From positions 1-64,000 of the forward strand of contig JASJCJ010000028.1 of the NCBI GenBank assembly GCA_030066045.1: 64,000 nt of DNA, read 5' to 3'. The position numbers and the translations under genes are program-made. Within the stretch, counting starts at the first letter, position 1. Each line of letters opens with the position of its first letter. Below, piece by piece: positions 17,881-28,199 of the stretch. The DNA is from Calothrix sp. MO_167.B12. Lineage in GTDB: Bacteria > Cyanobacteriota > Cyanobacteriia > Cyanobacteriales > Nostocaceae. The notes under the pieces were generated by a model. It searched no databases. It worked only from the letters and a program-made list of their open reading frames with translations, and was not told the origin of the DNA.

Positions 17881-20052
17881 TTAATCTGAAGTTTCCACCC
17901 TAGATTCAGTAGTAGTAGATGCAACCAAACGCTTGAGTGGTTTTTCTAAGGCTGGTTGATAGCCCTTCACAGGATAACGGTAATATCTTTCAGTCAATCC
18001 GGCGATTCCATTCACCGCTATTCCCAAGATGGGGATTCTGTTTTTATTCAGTTCTGATACTGTTCTTTGCAATGCTTCTTTGATAGTAAAACTGGGACGG
18101 GTAACCATAACTACCCCATCACTCTGTTGTCCCAATGTCGCAGCATCAGCACAAACACCTAAAGGAGAAGTATCTACAATCACGCAATCATAATGTTTTT
18201 GAGCTTCTCTCAATAGCGATCGCATATCTTCTGACTCTAGCATTTGTGATGGTCTACCGTATAATTTGCCAGATGGCAGTATAAATAAATTTTCTACTGC
18301 TGTAGGCTTTACGGCTGACTGCAAAGTTTTTTCACCGTGAAGTATATCCGTAACTCCCGTGTCTGGAAGCATCTGAAAGAGGTTATGTTGTACAGGACGG
18401 CGCAAATCAGCATCTATGAGCAGTGTCCGTCGAGATAACATGGCGGAAGTTGCAGCTAGGTGAGAAGCAACAACTGATTTGCCTTCACCAGAAATGGTAC
18501 TGCTAACGATGATCAGCTTTAACTTCTCTGGGCTGCGAAATTCTAGGTTCTTAAACAGCATCCGGTAAGGTTCCACAAACCCCACTTGATCTAGAAATTT
18601 CTCAGCGGGTTTGAGCAGTAGGGCTGATTTTGGCAAACGGGGCAATACTCCTAGCAATGGTAATTTTACTAGTTCTTCAGCCTCTAATGGATCCCGTAGT
18701 GTATTATCCATTACTTCTAATAATAGAACTACACCAGTCGCTAGCACAGTGCCAAAGGTTGCTGCTAGAACCAATACCACAGCTGGGATGGGTGATGTTG
18801 GCAATAGTGGTGCTTTTGCTTTGCCTATAATTCTCAGGTTTTCTACTTTTTGCGCTTCCGCAATCCGTGCTTCTTCCAGGGTGCGCTGTAGTGTTTTTAA
18901 CGATTGAGCAGCTTCTTCTCGTTCTCGAACTAGTCTAGTTAAAGGTTGTAGCTTAACTGGTAGTTGAGTCAGGCGAGTTTGCAGATTACCTCGTTCAATC
19001 TGCACGGCTCTGAGTCTGTTTTCCAAGGCTACTCGCTCAACTTCTGTATTTACAAGTTGAGAAGTGAGTTGTTGACTGATTTGGTCGCCAGCTATATCCC
19101 TGGCAGGAGCATTTTGAGTTCCTGGGGCAATGCTATTAAGTTCCTTTTGGTACAAAGAACTAATCCCATTCCGTTCTTCAATTAGATTCCTGACAGTGGG
19201 ATGATCGTCTTTCAAACTCACTCGAGCGGCAATTATTTTTTGATCTATTTCTGCTAATTTTGTTCTTAACTGTCTTAATTCTTCATCTTGACCGCTACGC
19301 ACTTTAGCATAGGCAGTATTAAGGTTTCCTGCCTGAGTAATTTTTCGCAGGGATGCTTCGCGAGACCGCACTTCTTGGAGTTGGGTTGTCAGAGTACGTT
19401 CTTGCCCTTCCAAGGTGGCTAAACTTTCTACCATGCTGCGGCTTTGCTCGTCAAAAGAGATAATGCCGCTCTTTTGTCTATATCTGTTTTCCGCTGCTGC
19501 CGCTAATCGCCAGCGTGTACGAGCTTTGGGAACCTCGGTTTTTTCTAAAAATTCCCGTACTTTTCTCGCTTCTGATTTAATGTTCTTGATGTTTTCCTCA
19601 AGCATTGCTTGGGCAACTGCATTCAACATTTTGGCAGCTAAATTAGCATCTTCGTTAGCATACCTCAGTTCGAGAATGTTAGTAGTTGGTATATTTTTGA
19701 CTTTTAAATCCCGATTTAATGCTTCACTGAGTGCATCAATTGTCAGCTGGTTAGATTTTGGCACAGCTATGGCAACTGCTCGTTCTAAAACAGGCTGGGA
19801 CTTCGCTAATTCTGCTTGGTCAGACACCGGATCGGGACCACCAAACTGCCGAGGTACTTGGGTTAAGTCTCGACCGAATTGGGAAATGCTCACTAGTTTG
19901 TTATCAAGCATCAGTCGCGTAGATGTCTCATACATTCTAGGCGCGACCATTAGATAAGCAACCGCTCCAGCTATAACCGCAGAGAAGGTTGCTACAGCGG
20001 GCAGAGCACGCCGTTGCAGGACTACTGGTAGGGATGAAATGCCTTTTTCCAT
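17881..20052 (-). CDS. Polysaccharide co-polymerase with tyrosine autokinase domain (Wzc/CpsCD-type)
   Basis: About 723 residues. An N-terminal Wzz-type domain spans two membrane helices (about 15-35 and 410-445) that flank a long, heptad-rich periplasmic coiled coil. The cytoplasmic BY-kinase domain follows: Walker A STISGEGKSVVASHL near 517-530, Walker A' LLIDADLRRP, and Walker B CVIVDTSPLG. The C-terminal tail has a short tyrosine cluster (RYYRYPVKGYQP), the expected autophosphorylation site. It controls chain length and export. The frame allows a TTG at 20058, but ATG 20052 is the likely start. Immediately upstream of the Wzy-type gene (15-nt gap). The tail cluster is shorter than in E. 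coli Wzc. Confidence 0.93.
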   Translation of the reverse strand: MEKGISSLPVVLQRRALPAVATFSAVIAGAVAYLMVAPRMYETSTRLMLDNKLVSISQFGRDLTQVPRQFGGPDPVSDQAELAKSQPVLERAVAIAVPKSNQLTIDALSEALNRDLKVKNIPTTNILELRYANEDANLAAKMLNAVAQAMLEENIKNIKSEARKVREFLEKTEVPKARTRWRLAAAAENRYRQKSGIISFDEQSRSMVESLATLEGQERTLTTQLQEVRSREASLRKITQAGNLNTAYAKVRSGQDEELRQLRTKLAEIDQKIIAARVSLKDDHPTVRNLIEERNGISSLYQKELNSIAPGTQNAPARDIAGDQISQQLTSQLVNTEVERVALENRLRAVQIERGNLQTRLTQLPVKLQPLTRLVREREEAAQSLKTLQRTLEEARIAEAQKVENLRIIGKAKAPLLPTSPIPAVVLVLAATFGTVLATGVVLLLEVMDNTLRDPLEAEELVKLPLLGVLPRLPKSALLLKPAEKFLDQVGFVEPYRMLFKNLEFRSPEKLKLIIVSSTISGEGKSVVASHLAATSAMLSRRTLLIDADLRRPVQHNLFQMLPDTGVTDILHGEKTLQSAVKPTAVENLFILPSGKLYGRPSQMLESEDMRSLLREAQKHYDCVIVDTSPLGVCADAATLGQQSDGVVMVTRPSFTIKEALQRTVSELNKNRIPILGIAVNGIAGLTERYYRYPVKGYQPALEKPLKRLVASTTTESRVETSD

Positions 20053-20189
20053 CGTCAACTTACTCTAGTTTTTTTCAGAAAGTAAATACAGCCTAAATCA
20101 TTAATAATGTCTATTTCTGTCTGCATTACCTTCCTATGGATGACATTGTTTGCATTGGGCTTACTGTAAGGGTGTTTGAGTGATGAGGT

Positions 20190-21386
20190 TTATTTTTTAC
20201 TGAAAACTTCAGCCAGTCCACTTGCGGAAGAGCTAGCTTCAGTCAAATCAATTTTTTGTGGGTAATTCAAAAGACTCTTATATAATTTCAAATTTTCAGA
20301 CGTAATTTGTTCCCAACTATAGTTTAACTCTACGTACCTTTTTGCTTTCTGGGCCATGAGAACCAATTCTTGGGGATGGTGGATAGCCCAATTTATAGAA
20401 GTCATACAAGATTCTAAGTTCCCTGCTTCAAACAGCACTCCCTTTCCACCATTAATCAATTGCTGATGGGGTGGGATATTACTTGCTAATACAGGGATAC
20501 CTTCTTGCATTGCTTCTAACATCGCTAAGGGTAATCCTTCTAAATCGGAAGGTAAGACGAATAAACCAGCACCCCGAACAATTTCCCACAGACGAGCACC
20601 CCGCAATTCCCCCGCAAAAATAATATCGGGGTCATTTGCTACTTTTTCCAGTAGTTCGGAAGTAAACGACTTAGTATCGCTGACTCCGCCTGCCAGTACT
20701 AATTTCCATCCTTCTGGTTTGAGGGCACTAAAAGCTTTTACCAGTAAGTCAGGACGTTTTTCTGGTACTAACCTACCTAAAAATATCAGATAACGTCCTT
20801 GTTTTAAACCCAAAGATTTTCCATAATTAAATTGTGAGTCGGAATTACCATACTGAGCAGGTGCATTAGGAATATAGACTGTCTTACGATTGTAAGTCTT
20901 TAAGAAATAGTGATGTAATGCTTCTGACACCACAACCATGCCGTGGGCACAACGTACCGCTGTTTTCTCTCCCATTTTGATCAAACGGGTGGAAAAACCT
21001 CCCCACTTTGCCCGCTGCCAGTCTAATCCTTGGCATGTGACTACCACTTTTGCTGAGGCTGCAATTCTGGGCAAACAAGTAAATAAAGATGGTCCTAGGG
21101 CATGGAAGTGAACTATGTCATATTTTTTACCACTGGTTGCGATCGCTCCTAGGGCTGAAGTCATGAAAGCGTCTACCCCTTTGGCTTCCCAAGCTGGTAA
21201 AGAAATAACATTGACACCCTGATAATCGTAATTTTCTAGCCAGCCAAATTCTGTATAAGAACAACGGGCGAATAAATCAACTGTGTGACCTTTTGCCACG
21301 ATCCGTGGATATAACTCTGCACAGTAATGCTCAATACCTCCCTGCTTTGGAGGTAAACCTTTCGCACCAATTACAGCTATTTTCAT
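20190..21386 (-). CDS. Glycosyltransferase family 4
   Basis: 398 residues. It starts MKIAVIGAKGLPPKQGGIEHY, the acceptor-domain loop seen in cyanobacterial and rhamnosyltransferase-like GT4 enzymes. The donor domain has RYLIFLGRLVPEKRPDLL and the intact E-x7-E motif PSDLEGLPLAMLEAM near residues 280-295. I chose ATG 21386, where the conserved fold begins; the frame runs back to a TTG at 21422, and AGGAG lies 15 nt before the ATG. It sits directly upstream of the Wzc-type gene and probably acts early in repeat-unit assembly. The sugar is unknown. Confidence 0.87.
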   Translation of the reverse strand: MKIAVIGAKGLPPKQGGIEHYCAELYPRIVAKGHTVDLFARCSYTEFGWLENYDYQGVNVISLPAWEAKGVDAFMTSALGAIATSGKKYDIVHFHALGPSLFTCLPRIAASAKVVVTCQGLDWQRAKWGGFSTRLIKMGEKTAVRCAHGMVVVSEALHHYFLKTYNRKTVYIPNAPAQYGNSDSQFNYGKSLGLKQGRYLIFLGRLVPEKRPDLLVKAFSALKPEGWKLVLAGGVSDTKSFTSELLEKVANDPDIIFAGELRGARLWEIVRGAGLFVLPSDLEGLPLAMLEAMQEGIPVLASNIPPHQQLINGGKGVLFEAGNLESCMTSINWAIHHPQELVLMAQKAKRYVELNYSWEQITSENLKLYKSLLNYPQKIDLTEASSSASGLAEVFSKK

Positions 21387-21613
21387 AGTAATTACTTTAT
21401 GCTCCTGGATAAATGTTGTCAAATATACATTAAATTATTTCAGTTTTAGGCTGAAAAAAATACTTGTTGCTTTAGTGCCAAACAGTATTTTTTTAGACGC
21501 TGGGATTGGTGGTCTATATTCTACCTGTACTGAAAATAAATTCTAGTTTAGAGTTGAAATTTACGTTGAAACTGACAGTCATTAACTCTCCTCACTCCCA
21601 AAATTTCTGATTT

Positions 21614-22840
21614 TTACACTAAAACTGCTGGTTGATATTGCTGCTGCCACCGGGCAAACATATCACTATATACATCCTTGACAACAGTACGAGCTGCATA
21701 GGGTTGTGCGGTGCGGATGCAAGATTCCTGAGGATAATTTTCTGGATGCAGCACCACTCTTTTGAGAGCATCGGCGATGGCATCTGGGGTGCGTGCGTCA
21801 CAAACTACGCCACTATCAGCAGCCAGTAATTTGGGCGTTTCTCCACATCTAGTAGTAACTATAGGAGTTCCACAGGCTAATGCTTCCAATACCACTAGAG
21901 GTAAGCCTTCGTAAGCACTACTCAGCACAAATGCATGGGAAACTCGATGTAGCTTAGCTAATTTCTCAGGTGCTACAGCACCAAGCATGGTTACTTGCTT
22001 GTCTATACCCAATCGACTAATTTCTGCTGCCAATGGCGATGCTAATTCCCCATCTCCGGCAATTAACAGATGTACTGATGGCTCTTGCATGGCTGCCAAT
22101 GCATTGACTAAAAGCAAAGGGTCCTTCTGTGGATGCAATCTACCCGCAAATAGAATAAAGCGGGTTTGCTCATCTACACCCAGTTCCTTAGCCAACTGAT
22201 ATTTTTCAGCCTCTGTTTTCCCTCTGTCCAAGGGATAAAAAATCTCATTGTCAAATGAGTTTTTGATATAAGCAATCCGATTGGCAATACTAGGGTAACG
22301 TCTTCGGTACATTTCTGCTGCATCTGTGTTGCAGGAAAGTATCTGGTTAAATTGCCCCATTAGCTTCTTCTCTAGGGCAAAGTATGCAGCCGGAAATCTA
22401 CGCCATAAAATCCCATTCTTATCTCCTACAGTTTTCATCTGTGTTTGGATGTCATTATGAACGAACAGAGTTTTCTCTCCCTGCCAATGACGAGTCACCA
22501 AAGTCGGCTCTAGCCGATGAAAGTGCATGAAGTCTGAGGCAAAACAATGCTTTCTCAATGCAGCAGTGTACTTGATGGTGGTAGGAATCAAGCTTCTGAC
22601 ATTATCATCCTTTAATGCCAACAGAGGAAAGAATTCTATCTCTCTACCTGCAAATTCCCCAATTTGCCATGTACCAATTCTGTCCTTATCAGGATCTCCT
22701 GTTCCCACCAAACGCAATGCAAATTCCTGGGGTGCATACTTGATGAAAATGTTAATTAGGGTCTGAATCCCTCCGATAGTCTTATTCCAGGGATTGTATT
22801 GGTAAAAAATAGTCAGAATTGGTTTTTTCATCTCATACAT
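21614..22840 (-). CDS. Glycosyltransferase family 4, first gene of the minus-strand cluster
   Basis: 408 residues. The acceptor domain has ILTIFYQYNPWNKTIGGIQT (about 8-27). The donor domain has FILFAGRLHPQKDPLLL near 230 and the E-x7-E motif SSAYEGLPLVVLEALACG near 305-322. Two ATGs, 22840 and 22831, are equally plausible; neither has a strong ribosome site. As the 5'-most gene of the run, its upstream 1.3-kb region (22841-24171) should hold the promoter of the exopolysaccharide operon. Retaining sugar transfer is predicted; specificity is unknown. Confidence 0.86.
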   Translation of the reverse strand: MYEMKKPILTIFYQYNPWNKTIGGIQTLINIFIKYAPQEFALRLVGTGDPDKDRIGTWQIGEFAGREIEFFPLLALKDDNVRSLIPTTIKYTAALRKHCFASDFMHFHRLEPTLVTRHWQGEKTLFVHNDIQTQMKTVGDKNGILWRRFPAAYFALEKKLMGQFNQILSCNTDAAEMYRRRYPSIANRIAYIKNSFDNEIFYPLDRGKTEAEKYQLAKELGVDEQTRFILFAGRLHPQKDPLLLVNALAAMQEPSVHLLIAGDGELASPLAAEISRLGIDKQVTMLGAVAPEKLAKLHRVSHAFVLSSAYEGLPLVVLEALACGTPIVTTRCGETPKLLAADSGVVCDARTPDAIADALKRVVLHPENYPQESCIRTAQPYAARTVVKDVYSDMFARWQQQYQPAVLV

Positions 22841-24171
22841 TCTGGAAGGATTTATACTGCAAAAATGTTATCGCTATTTTTCCCAATCAAATATTTTTTA
22901 AGCTTTTATAAATATTTGATATTCATAGATAATTTCTTGACATTCAAGTTCATATTATCTTCATACAAACTTCGCAATTTCATTAAATTATTTGCCAAGA
23001 AATAAAATCTTTATATACTTGCCAAACAGTACAGTAAAACTCATAGGTTTGTACTACTTAATTCGAGCCATTCTACACAGTAGCTTTTCTGCTAGCTATT
23101 TCATCCTCAAAATAATTATTTAAGAATACACCATCCTGTTCTCAGGATCTGCTGCCAGCAAAAATCTACCTTTTGGAGAATATTTGGCTGTAAATATCTC
23201 TGACATACTATTTGCATGAGCATTCCTTATCCTCCCATTGCCAAAGACCAATAATTATGAAGTTAAGAGTAGAATTCCCTTGGAGGTAGCATTTTTTCTG
23301 ATGAAATACAAACTTCAGAGGAGAAATGACTTCAATTACATCTGTTAATTTAATACTTTGTTACTTACAAGTAAAACAAGTGTAATTGCAGTAATTTAAC
23401 TCCAAGAGTAGAATTCTCTGGAAATAAACAAACAAACCTTCAGGAGCAATCTGATGATTTGTATATCTGAAGTTTCACAGTAGCATAAATATTGCTACCA
23501 ACTTTTCCAAGAAAAATGATTTTTACCAAGTCTTTATAAACTATTAATTCACCCTGTATTCGCGCTCGTATGATTTTGTATATCTGAACTGCTGCATTTG
23601 ATGTTGGTTAGTGATTGTAAAATCCACTGAAAACCCACAATCATGGTTATACATTGGCAAAATAATAATTGCCCAGCCAACGTATAGTTATGTTTAATTT
23701 GATGCTGATTAGCAAAAAATGGTATTTTGCTCCTTTACAATAAGTTCATAAACTTCCAAGATTTTATGGTGAATATACAGAGAAGTGATGTGGATGATGG
23801 CAACAGGGCAAACCCGTCTAAATTGCTCTTGACAAAAATGATAATAAATGAATCAACAAAGTAACCGCGCTTGAAAGTTTGATTTATAGGGTTTTTCAGG
23901 TAAGTAGAATACAAACTTTATTCCTAATATTTAAGATAGGCTTAGAATACCATCCCATAAGACTGTATTCCATCCAAGCGAAAACCGCTATATTTTCCCA
24001 CTTTCCAAGCAATTCATCGGGTATGCATGGGATTATTTTGGGCTGGATTGATATTGATGTATTCTTGTTGGCAAAAAGTATTGTTTCGCCCAGTATTCGC
24101 ACTGATAATCTCAAGTAATAGATTTTACCTAAATATAAACCTACTGTCAAATCAAAGATTGTGGAGGACAA
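22841..24171. other. 1.3-kb AT-rich intergenic region between divergent transcription units
   Basis: No credible gene. Overlapping frames at 23879-24118 (+) and 23896-24195 (-) mirror each other and show no family. It separates the minus-strand exopolysaccharide cluster from the plus-strand ABC ATPase, so both promoters should lie here. Short motifs recur within it (AGAGTAGAATTC at about 23263 and 23405; TTTGTATATCTGAA at about 23459 and 23575). I cannot assign a regulator. Confidence 0.4.
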
Positions 24172-24918
24172 ATGCTCAAAAAGCAGCACCAACACAACGA
24201 TCGCCTATTATCGCCAAAAATCATATTTCGCATACATGGAATTACGAAAGTCTACCAGATGGGAGAGGTAGAAGTGCGCGCTCTACGGTCAGTGGATCTC
24301 GAACTTTATGAAGGAGAGTTTGTAGTTCTGCTGGGGCCTTCTGGAAGTGGTAAATCAACTCTTTTGAACATTTTGGGGGGATTGGATGTACCTTCTAGCG
24401 GTCAAGTCTTTTTTCGCGATCGCGATTTAACCCATGCTAGCGATGCCCAACTGACCAGATTTCGCCGTGACTGCGTTGGTTTTATTTTCCAGTTTTATAA
24501 TTTGATTCCCAGCCTCACTGCCAGGGAAAATGTCGCCTTAGTCACAGAAATAGCCCGCAGACCAATGTCTCCAGAACAGGCTTTAGAACTAGTGGGATTA
24601 GGCGATCGCTTGGATCATTTTCCGGCGCAAATGTCTGGTGGCGAACAACAACGGGTAGCGATCGCTCGGGCTATTGCTAAGCGTCCAGAGGTTTTATTGT
24701 GTGACGAACCCACGGGGGCACTTGATTTTCAAACGGGAAAATTAATATTAGAAGCACTAGCACAGGTTAACCAAGAACTAGGTACTACTACGGCAGTAAT
24801 TACCCATAATGCTGGTATTTCTGCGATGGCTGACCGAGTAATTTCCATGAGGAGTGGTGAGGTTGTCAGCATACATAGTAATGAGCATAAACTAGTACCG
24901 GCTGAGTTGGAGTGGTAG
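24172..24918 (+). CDS. ABC transporter ATP-binding protein, MacB/LolD type, without adjacent permease
   Basis: 248 residues. Walker [17 protein letters not shown] lies near 53-68, the Q-loop near [17 protein letters not shown], the signature [15 protein letters not shown] near 155-169, and Walker [13 protein letters not shown] near 175-186. The H-loop is TAVITHN. This is the ATPase class that drives MacB, LolCDE and DevC-type exporters. GGAGG stands 5 nt before ATG 24172. The next gene is rdgB on the other strand, so the partner permease and fusion protein must be encoded elsewhere, or the gene was separated from its operon by repeat-mediated rearrangement. Substrate unknown. Confidence 0.92.
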   Translation: MLKKQHQHNDRLLSPKIIFRIHGITKVYQMGEVEVRALRSVDLELYEGEFVVLLGPSGSGKSTLLNILGGLDVPSSGQVFFRDRDLTHASDAQLTRFRRDCVGFIFQFYNLIPSLTARENVALVTEIARRPMSPEQALELVGLGDRLDHFPAQMSGGEQQRVAIARAIAKRPEVLLCDEPTGALDFQTGKLILEALAQVNQELGTTTAVITHNAGISAMADRVISMRSGEVVSIHSNEHKLVPAELEW

Positions 24919-25126
24919 TTGTTGGTTGTTGGTTGTTAGTTGTTAGTTGTTAGTTGTTAGTTGTTAGTTGTTGGTTGTTGGTTGTTGGTTGTTGGTTGAT
25001 GGGATAATGGGAAAAATTAGTCCCCCCATCTCCCCATCTCCCCATCTCCCCATCTCCCCATCTCCCCATTTCCCCATCTCCCCATCTCCCCATCTCCCCA
25101 TCTCCCCATCTCCCCATCTCCCCGCA
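24919..25126. repeat. Two adjacent simple-sequence repeats
   Basis: First a run of TTGTTGG/TTGTTAG units (about 24919-24997), then about a dozen copies of the 9-bp unit CCCCATCTC (about 25021-25122). A run of related TTGTTGG units appears at 55030-55098. Such tracts can vary in length by slippage. Open frames across them are artefacts. Confidence 0.85.
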
Positions 25127-25135
25127 CTTCTCACC

Positions 25136-25711
25136 TCATATACGAAGTTTTTCGAGCTGGGGTAATAAAGCAGCAAATGCTCTTCCTCGATGACTCACAG
25201 AATGTTTCAATCCTGGGGACATTTCCGCAAAGGTTAATAACTTGTTTGGAACATAAAAAATGGGATCGTAGCCAAATCCACCTTTACCACGAGGTGCATG
25301 GAGAATTTCACCCCGACAAATACCTTCTGATTGTAAAACGATCGCGCCATCAGGACTAGCGATGGCAATGGAACATACAAACTGTGCTTGACGATTAGTT
25401 TCGTTTTCTAACTCTCCCAATAACCTAGCAATGCGATCGCTATCTGTTTTACCATAACGGGCAGAATATATTCCAGGGGCACCATTAAGTGCGTCTACCT
25501 CCAAGCCAGAATCATCTGCAATTGCCCATTTCCCCATAGCTAACGCCACCTGAGACGCTTTGAGTTGGGCATTGGCACTAAATGTATCACCCGTTTCTTC
25601 TATTTCTATTTCTGGAGGCTTGAGGGTCAATTCCCACATAGGATCATCCAGGTAAGCTTGCATTTCCTTTAACTTACCTGGATTACTGGTAGCTACAACA
25701 AGTACTGTCAT
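25136..25711 (-). CDS. rdgB: XTP/dITP pyrophosphatase (RdgB/HAM1)
   Basis: 191 residues, the family length. It hydrolyses noncanonical purine nucleoside triphosphates (ITP, dITP, XTP) to the monophosphate and so cleans the nucleotide pool. The opening VATSNPGKLKEM carries the substrate-binding Ser/Asn/Lys motif, and ADDSGLEVDALNGAPG near 65-80 carries the Mg2+-binding acidic residues. The GKGGFGYDPIF segment and the HRGRAF ending are typical. The C-terminus ends right beside the simple repeat at 24919-25126. ATG 25711. A housekeeping gene with no apparent operon partner. Confidence 0.95.
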   Translation of the reverse strand: MTVLVVATSNPGKLKEMQAYLDDPMWELTLKPPEIEIEETGDTFSANAQLKASQVALAMGKWAIADDSGLEVDALNGAPGIYSARYGKTDSDRIARLLGELENETNRQAQFVCSIAIASPDGAIVLQSEGICRGEILHAPRGKGGFGYDPIFYVPNKLLTFAEMSPGLKHSVSHRGRAFAALLPQLEKLRI

Positions 25712-26057
25712 TAAAGTAATAAGTTATAAATTATGTAAATTATGGGTCTTACAGCAGTTTTCATCTATTTGAACCACATCTTCATGTAGGGGTTTAGCAG
25801 TGCTAAACCCCTACGGTGTGGTCTATTTACCTGAAAATCGCTGTAAGTGTTGCCATCTTAACCCATAAGGAGGAGGGAAGGAGTGAAGGAGGGAAAGAGG
25901 GAAAGAGGGAAAGAAAATTGAGTTAATTTTTCAGTTTTTCGTTTATTTATTCTCAAAGCTTTAGACGCTGCGCGTCTACACTCCCTCACTCCCTCACTCC
26001 CTCACTCCCTCACTCCATCACTCCCTCACTCCCTCACTCCCTCACTCCATCACTCCC
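25712..26057. other. Intergenic stretch: MITE, low-complexity purine run and CTCCCTCA repeat
   Basis: Holds the 98-bp MITE at 25749-25846, a GAGGGAAA-type run (25869-25915), and about ten copies of the 8-bp unit ACTCCCTC (25978-26057) reaching the stop codon region of the phosphohexomutase gene. No gene. Confidence 0.6.
25749..25846. repeat. 98-bp MITE, copy 1
   Basis: Starts TTACAGCAGTTTTCA and ends TGAAAATCGCTGTAA, giving 15-bp terminal inverted repeats with two mismatches. The central hairpin is GGGGTTTAGCAGTGCTAAACCCC. It differs from the copy at 28329-28426 by a single base, so one or both moved recently. Confidence 0.85.
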
Positions 26058-27494
26058 TCACTCAGCCCATTCCTTCGCCCAAGCCAGGGTTTGATGCACC
26101 TGTTCTAGGGTGGGCGCTTCACAGTAAAGCCGCAAAACTGGTTCCGTACCGCTAAAGCGAATCATTAACCAGCTTTTATCTTCTAAGCGGAATTTATACC
26201 CATCAATTGTTTGGCAATCAATCACTGATTTACCAGCAATCTCTGTTAATGGTTGGGTTTGCAACTGCTCTAAAAGACGGGAACGCACTTCCATACTTGC
26301 CAGGGGTAAATCTATGCGATCGTATGCTGAGTTAAAATCTGTTTGTGACTGTAATTGACGGTAATAGTCACCCAAGTCCAAGCCAGACTCCACAACTGCT
26401 TCTAAAACATACAAAGCTGACAATAAAGCATCCCGTTCGGGAATATGGTTCCCATAACCAATGCCCCCGGATTCTTCACCCCCCAACAATACTCGCGCCT
26501 CTAACATCCTGTCAGCAATATACTTGTAACCAACGGGTGTCTCGAATACAGATAAATTATTCAAAGCTGCAACGCGAGGAATTAAATCCGAACCGCTAAC
26601 TGTTTTGACTATCTCCCCAGCAAACTTTCGTCTTTTTGTCAAGTGGTCAATTAAGATGGGAATCAAGATTTGGGAACTGAGGAAATTTACTTCCCCATCC
26701 ACAGCAGCAATACGATCGCAGTCTCCATCAAATACTAAACCGACTGTTAAACCTTTGGGTTCCTGTTCTCGATGTTCCTTCATAGTTTGTAATAAACGGG
26801 AGAGGTATTTTGGTAAAGGTTCCGGCGCCCCTCCTTCAAAAGTCGGATCGCGATCGCTATTAATTTCCCTGACCCCTTCTCCCAGGATTTTAGCCAATCC
26901 CCCAGCAGCAGCACCATGCATAGCATCCACAAACACGGTTAACTTACCAGAGGCGATCGCATCCTGAATTTTGGCAATGTCTACCTTACTTGCCAATTCT
27001 GCACAGTAACTATACCAGGGATTAAAGTATTCTATTTTACCTGGATTAGCTGCCGGAGGTACTTCCTCACCCAACAACTTTTCAATTTCCTTAGTCACCT
27101 CTGGCGGCACCGAACCACCAAAAGCACTCTTGACTTTCAAACCCGAATATTTACCTGGATTGTGGCTAGCAGTAATTACTAGTGCTCCTAAAGCATTTTG
27201 TTGTTTTGCCGCCCAGCTAAAAGCTGGTGTGGGGGCATAGGTTTCGCTAAACAAGATATCAAATCCAGCAGCAGAAACCACTTCAGCCACCTTAGCGGCA
27301 AAATCTTCAGACATAAAGCGGCGATCGTAACCGACAACAATTTTGCGGTTTCCTACTTGTTGACCATAGGTATTAAGTAGCACCTGGGCGGCAACTGGCG
27401 CGACTAAAGCTAACCGTTCAAAAGTGAACTCATCAGCTATTACACCGCGCCAGCCATCTGTACCAAACTTGATTGAGTTAGCTGCAACTGGCAT
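26058..27494 (-). CDS. Phosphoglucomutase/phosphomannomutase family protein
   Basis: 478-residue alpha-D-phosphohexomutase that interconverts hexose-1-phosphate and hexose-6-phosphate. The active-site serine loop is ITASHNPGKYSG (about 107-118), the metal loop DGDCDRIA (about 250-257), the sugar-specificity loop GGEESGGIG (about 335-343), and the phosphate-binding loop RFSGTEPVLRLY near the C-terminus. All four domains are present and full length. It could feed GDP-mannose or UDP-glucose synthesis for the exopolysaccharide cluster, though it lies outside it. The glucose or mannose preference cannot be told from motifs. ATG 27494. Confidence 0.92.
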   Translation of the reverse strand: MPVAANSIKFGTDGWRGVIADEFTFERLALVAPVAAQVLLNTYGQQVGNRKIVVGYDRRFMSEDFAAKVAEVVSAAGFDILFSETYAPTPAFSWAAKQQNALGALVITASHNPGKYSGLKVKSAFGGSVPPEVTKEIEKLLGEEVPPAANPGKIEYFNPWYSYCAELASKVDIAKIQDAIASGKLTVFVDAMHGAAAGGLAKILGEGVREINSDRDPTFEGGAPEPLPKYLSRLLQTMKEHREQEPKGLTVGLVFDGDCDRIAAVDGEVNFLSSQILIPILIDHLTKRRKFAGEIVKTVSGSDLIPRVAALNNLSVFETPVGYKYIADRMLEARVLLGGEESGGIGYGNHIPERDALLSALYVLEAVVESGLDLGDYYRQLQSQTDFNSAYDRIDLPLASMEVRSRLLEQLQTQPLTEIAGKSVIDCQTIDGYKFRLEDKSWLMIRFSGTEPVLRLYCEAPTLEQVHQTLAWAKEWAE

Positions 27495-27631
27495 CGAGAT
27501 ATCCCAACTTTTTAAATAAGGATTGTAACATTTATATCAAAGATACTATATCTCGTGAATATACTCATGAAATTATTATTTTGTAGTACTAAATTGTGAC
27601 AAAAGAATACATAAATAATTACAGCTTAATC

Positions 27632-28015
27632 ATGTACAAATCAAATTTAAAAAGAATAGCAGAGATATTAGTAGCACTACCTTTAGGTGTATCAATTTTA
27701 GGATTTAGTTCTCCTATATTTGCTGCCGATGCGCCTAGTAAGCAGTTCATTGAGAGGGATATACCCATAACTTGGATTCTTGATGAGTGGTACAGGAAAA
27801 ATCCAAATATTCCTTCCTATGCCTGTGTTTGTACAAAAGTTTACTGCGATAATTCTCAATCATGGCCATTTCGCAGTTTTACAATTGGGGGTGTTTTACC
27901 TGCCCTTGGTTCTTATAACAAAAATAGTGTTGAAAGAGTTGGCTTTGTGTGTGGCCAAGTAAGTTCACAAGAAATTAAAGCAATTAAGGAACATCCAGTG
28001 TTAGACAACCCATAA
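27632..28015 (+). CDS. Small secreted Cys-containing protein of unknown function
   Basis: About 127 residues. The N-terminus has a charged start, then a hydrophobic stretch (EILVALPLGVSILGF) and an AxA-type site before ADAPSK, so it is exported to the periplasm or outside. The mature part has four cysteines, in CVCTKVYC and VGFVCG, which could pair. The frame is open from a GTG at 27596, but the signal peptide only makes sense from ATG 27632; no ribosome site stands out. Not recognised. It lies head-to-head with the phosphohexomutase gene. Confidence 0.6.
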   Translation: MYKSNLKRIAEILVALPLGVSILGFSSPIFAADAPSKQFIERDIPITWILDEWYRKNPNIPSYACVCTKVYCDNSQSWPFRSFTIGGVLPALGSYNKNSVERVGFVCGQVSSQEIKAIKEHPVLDNP

Positions 28016-28199
28016 TTATTGGCGACAGAAACCCAAACATAATATTTCTGAGTCCATTGCTCTAAAGATTTTACCGGCTTTTGAAATATAACTAAATCAA
28101 GCTCACCAGTTAAAAGTTTTGATTTTCTCCTAATTGCATCGGCAACCGGATTAAGGATATAGGAATCTGGTTTGATGGGTGAAAAAACATAAGTATCTG

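Noticed and set aside
23879-24195. Overlapping frames on both strands before the ABC ATPase
   Set aside because: Mutual antisense frames in AT-rich DNA with no family or ribosome site.
24964-25176. Open frames on both strands of 65-70 codons
   Set aside because: Translations of the CCCCATCTC tandem repeat.
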